From the NCBI GenBank assembly GCA_022559845.1, contig CM040126.1, positions 221,966,641 through 222,030,640 of the forward strand: a stretch of DNA of 64,000 nucleotides, in the 5' to 3' direction. The notes beneath the pieces are model-generated. The model was not told the origin of the DNA and made no database searches. It saw only the letters and a program-made list of their open reading frames with translations. This document shows positions 22,501-33,252 of this stretch, one piece after another; position 1 is the first letter of the stretch; each line of letters starts with the position of its first letter. The stretch comes from Amorphophallus konjac. Its lineage: Eukaryota > Streptophyta > Magnoliopsida > Alismatales > Araceae. The position numbers and the translations under genes were made by a program.

Positions 22501-23249
22501 GCCGTGTTGGCAGATCGGTAACTTCTGACTTTGTTAGATTAGAGTCGCCCTTCTGTCACTGTTTGAAGTAGTTTGGGGTGCCGAGGTTAGTTCGGCCGCC
22601 ACTTGTCTGGCGCGGGTTCTTCCCCTTTCGTACTTGTTCCCTACTCCTACTCCCCGTCTATTCTCTACGGCTTCAAGAGTAATTTTACAGCTTTGTAGTG
22701 TAGTTTTCCCGCTTTGCTACACCTACTGTTCCACCTGTTGTTTTGTGTTCCGTGTTACTGCGTGTTTTTCAGTGGGGATCCGCGTGACCCCTACTGAGCC
22801 AGTGACACGAGGCTCACCCCTGCTTTTCAGGTGGGGTGGCGTCTTTTGTTCTGCTTCCGCGTGGTTTCTGGAGTGCTTGCTCGTTGCGTGTCGTTGTGGC
22901 CAGCTGGTACCTGCGTCGGGCTTCCCCCGACTTCTCGGTACGTCTTTCTTTTCTGTCGAATGTACTGTGCTAGACTTGCTGTCTTTAGCTTTGGACTTGA
23001 CTCTGGTAGATAATTGTTAAATTGAAACTGTTAATTAAAAAGTAATTTTATTTCTGCTACTTTAGCAAACCGATCTAATGAAATTTAATTGCTTCTGTTA
23101 TATCTCTGTGGCTTCAATGTACTCTACACATGCCTTTTTTCCCTTCAGAGCTTTCCCGCTCTTGGGAGGCCTCGCGGGTTCCAAGTGCTATCACGTGTAT
23201 TTGGTAGTTCTACCGGGTACATATGGTATCCGGGATCCGGGTCGCTACA
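19514..23249 (+). repeat. LARD 5' LTR (3736 bp)
   Basis: Bounded by TGTAATGCCC and GGGTCGCTACA. It contains a quasi-palindrome array (20500-21330), a block shared with the E0 LTR (about 21954-22150, including CCGACCCGCCTGCGG and GGGAGAAAACTA), and the CCTACTGAG...TTTTCAGGT motif (22789-22833). Open frames of 60-166 codons inside are not recognisable proteins. It is more diverged from its mate than the E1 LTR pair is. Confidence 0.94.
20500..21330 (+). repeat. About 17 quasi-palindromic GTAACGCGCCTG...CAGGCCGTTACG modules in the LARD 5' LTR
   Basis: Units of about 28 nt recur every 40-65 bp, with arms based on GTAACG or CTGACG at one side and CGTTAC or CGTCAG/CGTCAC at the other. The clearest is near 20850 (GTAACGCGCCTG, short loop, CAGGCCGTTACG); others lie near 20750, 20942, 21038, 21135, 21200 and 21265. 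Arms drift together between units (TAACG with CGTTA, TGACG with CGTCA), as if pairing is kept. The second LTR carries the same array. Confidence 0.82.
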
Positions 23250-23251
23250 GT

Positions 23252-23263
23252 TGGTATCAGAGC
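23252..23263 (+). other. LARD primer-binding site (initiator tRNA-Met)
   Basis: TGGTATCAGAGC begins two bases after the 5' LTR. It is the same site as in E1. Confidence 0.95.
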
Positions 23264-25211
23264 AGTGTTCTGAGATGTTCGGAGTTCTTTTATGAGCTAT
23301 CGGAGCATTGTTGTGCGAAGTACATGGGAATCTGAGATATACAGTATCTAGAGTCGTAAAAGTCCACTGTAGTCTTCAGCTGGCTTTGGTGTTGTGATGA
23401 TTTATCGCGTTGTTTTCTTCGTATGTTGTCTTGTGCGTGCTGCTCTAGCACTGTACGAGATGATCCTGCTCTCGTCAGGTTTTGACGAGGTGTTTCTTTT
23501 TTGTCGTTGTGTTTGTCTTGGTCATATTGTACTTGGCAGTGTTCGCCGGAAGGCTTGAATCTGTAGTACGTTGTTCGAGGTTTTCTTTGTATGTTGTTCA
23601 GGTTGCTGTTGACCTTTAGCCTTGGTCTGATGACCGTACACATTCTTACGTTGTCTTGGTCGTCCCGGCTTGAGTCTATTCAGCTCCTGATGTGTCTTGC
23701 TTCTGTTGAAGTGCTCGATTAGATTCCGTGTTAGAGAAGTTGCTCAGGCAGGCTAGGATTTCCCTTCCTGGTGAGCTTTCGTGGTTGAGCTTGTTGCTTC
23801 TCGTCCCTTCTGGTGTAATCTTTCTCAAGGTTCGCCTTGGAATTTCTATCTTAGTGATGCCTTTTTTCTGTGTCTTCTTAAGTGTGGACAGCTTTGTTCT
23901 GAGCCTGATCTGCTCTTTGCTATACGGTTGCTTGGCTTTGGACTCCATAAGGGTGTTAAGAGCCGTTGTGTACCGTATTTGTCGTGCCGTGTCCAGCGGC
24001 CGATGTATTGTGAAGGCTCATTTACCGTTGTCAGGACGTGAAGGTAAGCTGAGATTAACGCTTTTCCTTGTGCTTTGTGCTGAAGCTGGTACTCTTCTCT
24101 GTTGCACTTGGGCTCCTGGTGATCGGTTGTTCTCGAGATCGGTACTTGTGGCGTGTTATTTGCGATCTTCATTGATTGCGAAGGCGTCTAGTGTGTGCTG
24201 AGATGTGACTACCGAGGTTGTTCTGATGCCTGTGTGCGTTGTTGAGTGCGCGGCAGAAGCTTGTGAGTTGGCTACTCACTGGTCGAGAGATTTACTTCTT
24301 CTCGATGTGACTTCGTCTTGGCTTCCTGTGCCTTGACGTTGTTGTTACCGTGCTGTGCTGGTGATTTTCTGCTATTAGCATTGGCATTTGTGAGTATTGG
24401 GGAATTTGTCGGCATTCCTACTGATTGAGTACCCTCTACTCTGCATTTCCTTTTCTTAGGTGTTGTGCTCTCGAGGTGTGTTCGTAGTCCTTGAGTTGCG
24501 TTCCCTGAGATTGTTGTTTCTCGTTGTCGTGGGTCTCTCCTTGGTGAGCAGTCTAATGCGTGACCCATCCCTTGTGGTCGTGTGCTCAGCTGTTCCTGTG
24601 CCTTGATGTGACCCTGCTTGCAGTTGTGTTCCATGGTTCTGTGTTCTGTGCGGAGCTGGAATTCTGCAAGTGCTGCTGTTGTTGTTGGTGTTTTGGCGCT
24701 GTTTCTCTATGATTTTGTGCTTCTGTTTTGGACCATGTCTTGTCGGTTAGCCTTGTTGTACTCTTTTTCCTTAGAGTTAGCTTGCGACTCGATTAGATGT
24801 AATATCTGAGTGAGGACTTACTTGGTTGTGCCTGTGCTCCAGTGTTGTCATTGGCGTCCTGTGTGCCGGGTGTTTCTTGTTGCCTTTGGCACTGGAGTCG
24901 ATGATGTGGTCGAGCGGTCAGCTGTGAGAACTGTGTCTCCTTGTGTAAGCTGCTACTTTCCGTGATGTGGTTGTGGCAGTCGTGTCTCTTTCCCTGCGAG
25001 ACGCGAGCGACGTTGCCTTTTTCGGAGGTGTTGGACTTGTGTTCACTTGGGTGCCGTGCTCGATCCAGAGCGTGTGCCGGTGATTATGGTCTGACGATGT
25101 TCCTCTGAACTTCATTTTTCGAGATTTGTGTCGTTTCCGTGTTTGTGTTGTTGGGTTGTTCTTCCCTGCTTCTCCTTTGTTAGTCCTTAAATTTCGAGGA
25201 TGAAATTTCGT

Positions 25212-25225
25212 AAAGGAGGGGAGGA
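25212..25225 (+). other. LARD polypurine tract
   Basis: AAAGGAGGGGAGGA directly precedes the 3' LTR start TGTAATGCCC. Confidence 0.92.
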
Positions 25226-28200
25226 TGTAATGCCCTGGATCCTTGGTAGATCTTCATTGGATCTTTCGGATCTGTTTCGGTGAGTTTCGGTTCGCTTTTG
25301 TGGCTTCCGAGTTGAGCTTTACGATCCGTATGGGTTTTTCTCTCGTACTAGTTACGGAACCCTACGGTGCGTTTAGTTGTCAATTCCTCGACTCGTGAAT
25401 GCTGCAGCGACGATGTACTCTTCGAGCCGGTCGTTTCGACTATTTTTGCGTATTTTTAGGAGATAGGACCAGAAATCGGATTTTTCAAAAATTAGGAAAA
25501 TTCCTAATTTCTTTTCCTATTTCTTTTCTTTCCTCTCTCCTCCCTTCTCATTTCGCCGTCGTCGTCTCTCTCTCCCGTTTTCTCTCCTCTCGAGCTTCCT
25601 CGGCTCCGGCTGCAGACGGAGGACCTAGGAGCGAGTGTTGGGGATGCTGTGGAGCTGACTGGGTGCGCGATAGGGCAAGGATGGAGTGGTTCTGGCGCGA
25701 TCCCGAACGGTGGATTCAAAGCCGGACCTAGCGGTGTGGTTTTCGGCGCGGTTTATCCCCTTCGGGGCACGGTTTCTTCGGTGGAGGTAGGGAGATGGAC
25801 CGCCACCTTGTTCTGCACGTTTCCTCTATTTCCGTGCATGATTTGGTGCTCGATCGAGGGAGATCGGGCCGGTTTTGTGAAAACTGTGGTTTTTGGGGTT
25901 TTCAGGATTCGCCGGAAAATGGCAATCATTCGCGGTTTGGTTAGTGTCTAACTGACCGCTGGGATGTCTGGATCCCATCCATGCTAGTTTTGTGTTGATC
26001 GGTGGTCATTCGGGGCTAGTAGGAGTCCGGGAACCTCGGTGGCTCGTTTAGGGTCGATTCGTTGGAATCACCCCGATCTCTCATTTTAGTGCTTGCATGT
26101 GGGCTTTTTAGCCTCCTAGTGTTGTTTCTTATCGTCTAGATTGTTTCCCCTGCGCTTCGGCGTGAATGGGGCGTGGAACGGCTCGATTTGGCCAATCCAC
26201 TGTTTTCCCACCATGACCGGTGTAGCGGTCGTTTCAGTGACCGCCAGAGGTCCCTGACGGCCCTACGACAGACCGTCACAGCATCTGGGCGTTTTTAAGC
26301 TTTTCGTGGTATTGGGAGTGTGACGGCCCAGGGGTGGCGCGTCACAACCTCCTGACGCGTCCGGTGTGATGCGTTACGCTTATTTTGTCGTTTAGTAGTT
26401 TGGTTAAGTTGGTTCCCCTGACGCGCCTGCCCTGGTGCGTCAGGCTTGTGTAACGCGCCTGGTGTAGGCCGTTACGTTGCGTTTGACTTGTTGTTTGACC
26501 GTGGGGCGGTTTGTGTAACGGTGGTGTCCCCGTGCGTCACAGCGTTGTAACGCGCCTGCCCCAGGCCGTTACGTGCTATTCTGGCTGAGATGGGTGGTTG
26601 TGCCGTTGGCTCTAACGGCCACGCCCCTGTGCGTTAGGTGTCTGTAACGCATCCGATCGGGACCGTTACGTGCCTTTCGGCCAGTGGTTTCTAGACTTGA
26701 GCTAGTTGGCCCTGACGTGCCTGTGTTGCTACGTTAGGCGGTGTAACGCGCCTGGTCTAGCGCGTTACGTGGTTCGAGTTGTCGTTTTAGTTTGAGGTCT
26801 GTTGGCCCGGGTCGGGCGCGTCAGAGCAGTGTAACGCGCCTGGTGTAGGCCGTTACGTGCCTCGTGCGTTTTAGTAGTTGGTTAGGGCGGTGTGGGTGAC
26901 GGCTTCCTCAGCGACCGTCACGTTTCTGTAGCGCGTCTGCTTTAGACCGTCACGGTTGGAATGTAACGGCCAGCGTTAGACCGTCACGTTCGTGTAACGA
27001 TCTAAGTGTGGTGCGTTACAGTCCTTGTGCTCTGATTTCCGTCGTTTTGATTTCTGACTGTCTTGGCGTGTCTATGTGGTCTGCCCATTTTCCTGTGGAT
27101 GTCTTCTGACACCCTATGAGGGCTAAGACTACGTTGTGAGGTGGTCAGAAGTCTTCTTGCTTGAGGTAGGATTCTCTTTCCTACTGTTGAGTCGTCATTG
27201 TTTGGTTCCGGTCAACCCGGGGTGACCCAGTGGTTGACAGGTGACCTTGTGTGGGTGTTTCGGCGGTTTTGTCCAATCCGAGACACTGGTTCTGGATGCC
27301 TCGAGGTACTGTGTTACCTCGATTTGTGTGTCCAGGCGTGCTGAGGGTCTCCGGTGTTCCCTCAGGTCTCCGTGAGTCATTTTCTGTGGAGCTTTGCTTC
27401 CCGTGGCTTAGGATTAGACCGATTGGCGGCTTGTTCCGCTATCAGTGACGATCTTGCCTTTGACTCGTTCGACTCAGGATCGTTACATGGTAGGTCTAGT
27501 TGCTTAGTCCTGAGTCTGTTGGCTGTTGTCTTGCTGCCTTGGTGCTTCGTAGTACGTGTGACAGTGCTGCCTTGCCTGTTTGTACTACAGCCCTTGTTTT
27601 GGAGTCTTGTGTTTTCTGCGCCTCCGATTGTTTTTGCCCTTGGCCTTGAGTTGCCGACCCGCCTGCGGATGGCGGAGGGGTGTTCCCGAGACACGGTTTG
27701 TAGGCTAGTTCCGTGGGCTCCCAGCCAATGGTAGCGTCCTACCAAGGGAGAAAACTAGCTAGAGAACCTGGCTTAGGCTAGAGCCAGTGTGTGCACACGT
27801 TGTCAGGGTCTGAGGACTTGCGTCAACGGGCGTGACCCTGACTAGTTACTTGTTCTGTTGTTGCAACTGTTCCTTTTTGGATCAACGCGTGTCTGCGACT
27901 CTACCGTGGTTTTAGCGGTACCGTAGGCGAGACACTTGTGGCGCAGCATAAGACGTCAGTGGGCGCAGCTGGCTGTTCCTCTTGTGAGGAGGAGGTGTTT
28001 CCGTCACGTGACACGTGACTCTTGGCGTTTCTTGTGCGTCGTGACCTTTCCGAGTTAGCCCTCTCATGGCCCTACCCGAGGTCAGCGTGGTGTGCACGAC
28101 TTTCTAGTCGTGGGTGTGTCGTCGAGTCTATCGGTCGTCTGTGTGGGTCTTGTGTAGGCCTTTTGTCGGTCCTTGCAGGTCTTCATCTTAGGCCTGGTGC

Positions 28201-28946
28201 CGTGTTGGCAGATCGGTAACTTCTGACTTTGTTAGATCAGAGTCGCCCTTCTGTCACTGTTTGGAGTAGTTTGGGGTGCCGAGGTTAGTTCGGCCGCCAC
28301 TTGTCTGGCGCGGGTTCTTCCCCTTTCGTACTTGTTCCCTACTCCTACTCCCCGTCTGTTCTCTACGGCTTCTAGAGTAGCTTTACAACTTTGTAGTGTA
28401 GTTTTCCCGCTTTGCTACACCTGCTGTTCCACCTGTTGTTTTGTGTTCCATGTTACAGCGTGTTTTTCAGTGGGGATCCGCGTGACCCCTACTGAGCCAG
28501 TGACACGAGACTCACCCCTGCTTTTCAGGTGGGGTGGTGTCTTTCGTTCTGCTTCCGCGTGGTTCCTGGAGTGCTTGCTCGTTGCGTGTCGTTGTGGCCA
28601 GCTGGTTCCTGCATCAGGCTTCCCCCGACTTCTCGGTACGTCTTTCTTTTCTGTCGACTGTACTGTGCTAGACTTGCTGTCTTAGCTTTGGACTTGACTC
28701 TGGTGGATAATTGTTAAATTGAAACTGTTAATTAAAAAGTAATTTTATTTCTGCTACTTTAACAAACCGATCTATTGAAATTTAATTGCTTCTGTTATAT
28801 CTCTGTGGCTTCAATGTACTCTACACATGCCTTTTTTCCCTTCGGAGCTTTCCCGCTCTTGGGAGGCCTCGCGGGTTCCAAGTGGTATCATGTGTATTCG
28901 GTAGTTCTACCGGGTACATCTGGTATTCGGGATCCTGGTCGCTACA
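25226..28946 (+). repeat. LARD 3' LTR (3721 bp)
   Basis: Copy of 19514-23249 with scattered substitutions and small indels (for example a seven-base loss near 25723). It ends CTACA and is followed by TCATG (28947-28951). The shared E0-like block is about 27648-27845 and the CTACTGAG...TTTTCAGGT motif is 28487-28530. Confidence 0.94.
26205..27030 (+). repeat. Quasi-palindromic module array in the LARD 3' LTR
   Basis: Second copy of the array at 20500-21330 with the same unit order. A segment near 26800-26820 is shortened relative to the 5' LTR and merges or removes part of one unit. Confidence 0.8.
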
Positions 28947-29577
28947 TCATGGGCCCAAGGCGCCTCCTCCCTACCCCTATGGACTTCTACCCTTGACCCT
29001 AGGCCAAATCCAAGGCCCGTCGGTCACCTACATGCCTCGTTCGGCAACCCGGACTGTATCAGGCATTCGCCCGAACACCTTGCAAGCGGCCACTACGACT
29101 CAAAGAACAACGGCCCCACGAGCCCATGCCAGCCTCTCGAAGTTCAAAGTAGGTCAAAAGACGTCCCCAGGTGACACAAGAAGACCCCCAGGGGCCACCC
29201 CTAAAGGTTACGGCCAGCCCGGGGCCAGTTCACCCCGGGGCATGGCCGCGCGCACCCCAGGGAGGGCGAACTCCCTGGGGGCCGTGCCCTACCACCAGCC
29301 CGGTGGTCCCACGACCCCACTCAGCCCCGGTTCGTCCGATCTACGATCCTACGACGTGATTCGTGTGCCGTACCAGTTCGAGAGGGCGACACGTGAACGC
29401 GGCAGCGCAGAGCGATAGCACGTGGGGATTCCGCAAGTCAATGCGCACACGAGCCTCCGTAAGCTCCACGTATCCTTCCACACAATTGTCCTTTTCTTTC
29501 TTAGTCAAATTGGGAAGAAAAACACCGAAAAAATCAATTTTTATAGGGTGGGGACCGCCCCCTCTCTCCTTGGAGTG

Positions 29578-29924
29578 AACCCGCCTAAACCCCCCCTGGG
29601 GGGTTTAAGCGGACTAGCTCACCCCCCCCGGCTGGTCTGCGTAAACCCCCCATTTAATTAAAAAAATTTAATTTTTTATCAAAAAAAAGAGAAAAGAACC
29701 AGCCCGCCTAAACTTCCTCGGGTGGGGTTTAGGCAGACCAGCCTGGGCCCTCAGGCTGGTCCGCCTAAACCCCCTGAGGGGGGGGTTTACGCGGACCCGC
29801 CTAGGCCCCCTAGTTGGTCTGCGTAAACCCCTTCCCCTCTCTCTCTCTCAGCCCGTAACCCAAGCACTATTCACTTGGGTTTACGCGGACCAGCTCACCC
29901 CCCTGAGCTGGTCCGCGTAAACCC
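29578..29924 (+). repeat. Inverted repeats of the CCGCGTAAACCCC motif upstream of the E2 TATA box
   Basis: The motif GGTCCGCGTAAACCCC and its complement occur at least six times in 350 bp. The best pair is a perfect 21-bp inverted repeat: arms 29877-29897 and 29904-29924 around a six-C loop. Others are ACCAGCCTG/CAGGCTGGT (near 29736-29762) and GTCCGCCTAAACCCC with GGGGTTTACGCGGAC (near 29758-29798). The strongest hairpin ends 22 bp before the TATA box. Confidence 0.85.
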
Positions 29925-29946
29925 CTTGTGACCCTTCCACTTCCCC

Positions 29947-29954
29947 TATAAAAG
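29947..29954 (+). promoter_or_regulatory. E2 LTR TATA box
   Basis: TATAAAAG in the context CCCCTATAAAAGCCCC is a canonical plant TATA box and lies just downstream of the hairpin array. Confidence 0.75.
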
Positions 29955-31185
29955 CCCCTTAGGAGCTCAAGGGCCCTTAGGAGCTCAAGGGGTGGAGAAT
30001 CGAATCCAGATATACAGCAAGCACAGGACTTCGAGCGCGGCTCCAAGCAATGAGCAAAGGAGAATTATGCGTGGGTGACTTGTTCGGCGGTCTAATACGC
30101 CGGGGGTATGTCGTTTGCACTCCCCTCACGCCGTATATAGCCGTCACACACAAGTCAACACCCACCATATGTGAGGCATTTCGACATTGGTGGATTTCCC
30201 CTCATGCCGGGATTTCCTCTCGCGTGCCTGTCGGTTGCAACCACACGTCATGATGCCATGTTCTCTCGCAGTTACGAGGCCATGTTCGACCGCTCAATTC
30301 GAGTCGTGATCGACCCTCGCCCAGATACCAGATCGATGTATCCCTCTAGTCATCCAGTCATAGGCCCCCGTTCGGCACCACAACCATGGCCCACGCCATG
30401 GGAGGAACCCTTTGTAAAACGCATATGTGTTCATTCATCACGCATCAACCCGGGGACCGACTAGCACGTCGGAGTTGTCCCGTGGCATGCGCCAGTTGTA
30501 CCTTGGCCATTACGGCTTTCCTGTAAAGAAATATACATCTCAGTATAACACCGCTGAGTGGACGAGTGCTCTCGTACCCATGCCGAAGCCCTCAGTTTTC
30601 TATCTACACCACTTGGCATCCGTGCCTAACACCCTAACCCCAGTAAACACCCCTCGGTCTAATGCGCAACCATAGCTGCTGAATGCCCCCAGCCCTCTAC
30701 CCACGACTTTAGACATATATACAGACGTCTCTTCAGCTTAGAACGAAGGTATTCGGATTCAATCCGATGTAAATAAACACCGGTTGCTTGCGGTCGATGG
30801 GGAAAGACGTCATGTACACGATTCCCGCAATCGCCTAAGCACTCGCACCCATGGAACCCCTTCTCTCCACGTGTCGCCCGATCGCCCGAGCCCACGTGCC
30901 GCGCCCTGGTGGCGCTTCCCCGATCAACCCTTGGTTCCATGAGTGATTGTCGAGAAATCGGCTGGCACGCCCGCACCCTGTCCGGTTAACCCTTATCCCG
31001 ACATTTCTGTGCCAATCGACCCTTTTTGACCTTCCGTGAAAGGAGAGTGCCCGATGCTGCCGTGAGAGGCATGCAACCGTAAGGAGGATACCTGAGATAT
31101 ATCAAACTCCCGTATTTTCCTTCCCCGCTGTATCCCTTCCTTCACCCCGATAATCGGCATAAAAAATCCCACGCAATAGCGAGAA

Positions 31186-31203
31186 TGGCACGCCCGATGG
31201 GAC
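31186..31203 (+). other. E2 primer-binding site
   Basis: TGGCACGCCCGATGGGAC closely matches the site next to the E3 LTR (TGACACGCCCGGTGGGACC on the - strand, 61791-61809). Its position just after the LTR and its recurrence in E3 support the call. I am not sure which tRNA it matches. Confidence 0.75.
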
Positions 31204-31432
31204 GTCTCTCACCTTCCTTCTTTTTGTTGAAGAAAAGTCTATACCAGCCCTGAAGCCTGGTGCCCTTTCCCTGTCCTTGCAGGAGAGGCAGAGGAGGGCA
31301 CTCGTGCGCACATTGTCTAGCAGCTTCCGGTTCCCGTTCTGATCATCGGACCACTCTCGGCGACTGTCAGCGACGGTCGCCTCTGCAGCACCCAGCTCTC
31401 AAACAACCATAGCGGTTGTCACCTACGGCCCC

Positions 31433-32905
31433 AATGTCATTGCCACCCATGCCCAGGTGGGCTACTTGGCGACGCCGATCGCTTTCGGTAGCTTCACCCC
31501 GATTATCGGATCACCCTACTTTTGGGGTGTGATCCCTGTGGCTGTTCCTCAGCCAACGCCAGTTTCTTCATTGGCTCCCGTGGCCAACGTGCCATGCGCA
31601 CTTCCAGCACCAGTGTCCCGCCTGAGTGCCGGGCACCGGACTGTTACAACGGGCCCCTATAGGGCCCCCAGATCAACGCTGGCCCGGGTAAGCGTTAGCT
31701 CCCGGGGCCAGCCTCGTCCGATCTCCAACACGGGCCCCATGACCCAGACTTCGGTCACGACTGCAGCATCTTCCTCGGGTCTCCAACCCCGATCTCCAGC
31801 CAAGCCGGCACCCAACACGGGCTCCCTGCCCCGAGTCCACGGCTTCCCGGCATCTCCCTCGGGTCTCCAACCCCGAGCTCCAGCCAAGCCGGCACCCAAC
31901 ACGGGCTCCCTGCCCCGGGTCCACGGCTTCCCGGCATCTTCCTCGGGTTTTCAACCCCGAGCCACAGCCAAGCTGGTACCCAATATGGGCTCCCAGCCCC
32001 GGGGCCACAGCTTCCCCGCACCCTCCTCGGGTTTCCAACCCTGAGCTCCAGCCAGGCCGGTACCCAACACGGGCTTTCAGCCCCGGGTCTACGGCTCCCC
32101 AACATCTGCATCGGGTTTCCGACCCCGAATCCTGGCGAGGCTGACACTCGATACCGGCTCCCAGCCCCGAGTTCGCGGCCCCCCGGTATTGCACTCGGGA
32201 CCCCGATCCCGAGCTCCAGTTGAACCGGCTCTCCCCATGGGTCTTCTACCTAGGGGGCGATGTTCCTCAGCACCTTCCTCGGGCATCCCGACCCGAGCCC
32301 AAACTACACCGGCACCTACCGCGGGTCTTCAACCCAGGGGCATCGGCATCTCAGCACTTCCAACGGTGTCACTTTTCGGTGCAAGAGCGTCATCTCGGGC
32401 ATTGGCAACACTCCTATCAGCGCGGGCGAAGGCTTACACCCGAGTCGCCCTGCCACCGACTCCCGGCGCAGGTTACTTATCCCGGGAGCCAATCCCAGCA
32501 CTTCAGACTGACGGCTTCACGCTGCCGGTCGCTCCAGGCTGAGTCTTCTCGGTCTACCATCTTGGGGCGGAGTCTTCCTCAGCTCCTCAGAAGAAGCATC
32601 GCCATGGCCGCAGAAGCAGGCAATTCGCTACTGCAACCCGCAACTCTGGCAAGACGGTCCTTGTCGGTGACTTGCGGATCCATCTCGATGGGGGTGAACC
32701 AATCATACCACAGGAGCGGACCGTTCCCACCATCCCCTCCTCCAATCGTTTCGACCTCTTGCGTCAAACACGAGAGGATGGGGAGAAGCTCAAAGGAGCG
32801 GGTTCCTCAGCGGCAGCCCGGGGGCACCCACCGCAGCCAGGCACACGGCCTCCCAAGACAACTCATCGAAAAGCGGCAACAAGGGAGATCAGCAATTTGA
32901 CTTAA
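31433..32905 (+). pseudogene. E2 leader ORF (ORF1) upstream of gag, unknown function
   Basis: One frame is open except for TGA 32042-32044 and a stop near 32540, giving an ancestral protein of about 480 residues. Two blocks match the leader ORF of E3: block 1 at 31460-31540 (GYLATPIAFGSF..., E3 has GYLAVPTIFGNF) and block 2 at 32645-32761 (SGKTVLVGDLRIHLDG..., E3 has SGKSMMIGGIRIYFHG). Between them E2 carries 28-residue tandem repeats. Extra ORFs before gag are known in Ogre-type Tat elements, with no known function. Conservation of residues between two diverged elements indicates real coding history. Confidence 0.72.
31767..32438 (+). repeat. 84-bp in-frame tandem repeat (28 residues) in E2 ORF1
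   Basis: Unit starts fall at 31767, 31851, 31935, 32019, 32103, 32187, 32271 and 32355, exactly 84 bp apart with no indel across eight units. The frame is preserved, encoding a Pro/Ser/Gly-rich unit (SSGLQPRAPAKPAPNTGS followed by LPRVHGFPA). The first three units are nearly identical and later ones are diverged. Low-complexity Pro-rich composition suggests a disordered linker. Confidence 0.9.
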
Positions 32906-33252
32906 GAAGAATCTGGGTCACCCTAGAAGAAGCTCAAGCTGTTCGAAGTGCGCGTGTCACCAACCCCCTGCGAGCACTCATACGCGGCATCAGGCGGGAT
33001 GCGACTGGCCTCACAGTAGCATCATCCAAGGGCGTCCAGTCGTCCAATATCCCCCGCACAAGTCAGCGGTGACAAAGGTGAGCCCGTCCTCGGGCCCTCC
33101 AGCAACCTGTCTAGGGTTCTCCTCCGGCTGACATCGTGAGCGAGCCCTCTCCGTAACACATCTCGGTCTTTGACAGACTAGGGACGCCTGTCCGCCCCGA
33201 GCGTCACTCGCGGAGGAAGCGAACAGCCCGGTTCATCAATGATGCGGTTCGA
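32906..33252 (+). other. E2 spacer between ORF1 and gag
   Basis: About 350 bp without a recognised feature. A splice or translation signal for gag could lie here, but none is clear. Confidence 0.5.

Larger units (their letters stand above)
23250..25225 (+). other. LARD internal domain, non-coding
   Basis: This 1976 bp segment is rich in T and G on the + strand. Several open frames of 60-157 codons exist, but none shows a gag, protease, RT or integrase motif and they overlap on both strands. Its last 30 bases (AAATTTCGAGGATGAAATTTCG, then the purine tract) match the usual end of Tekay/Del internal regions, which points to its ancestry. No function can be assigned beyond RNA packaging and replication signals expected in such a core. 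Confidence 0.8.
19514..28946 (+). mobile_element. LARD-like non-autonomous LTR retrotransposon (9.4 kb)
   Basis: Two 3.7 kb LTRs flank only 1976 bp of internal DNA with a tRNA-Met primer site and polypurine tract but no gag or pol. Long LTRs with a non-coding core are the definition of a large retrotransposon derivative. The LTR start TGTAAYGCCC, the end, and two internal blocks match E0, so it is probably a derivative of a Tekay/Del element that would need proteins from a relative. A perfect TCATG duplication proves it moved as a unit. Confidence 0.93.
28947..31180 (+). repeat. E2 5' LTR, third fragment (promoter and R-U5 part)
   Basis: After the right TCATG copy (28947-28951) the E2 LTR continues. 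It holds inverted repeats just before a TATA box at 29947, and ends shortly before the primer site at 31186; the exact last base is unclear (a CA lies at 31173-31174). The three LTR pieces sum to about 2.9 kb. Short open frames here have no recognisable product. The stretch from 29980 to 31180 is probably transcribed leader. Confidence 0.7.

Noticed and set aside
23728..24201. 157-codon open frame in the LARD core as a possible gag
   Set aside because: No gag core, zinc knuckle or protease motif. Several overlapping frames on both strands point to chance.
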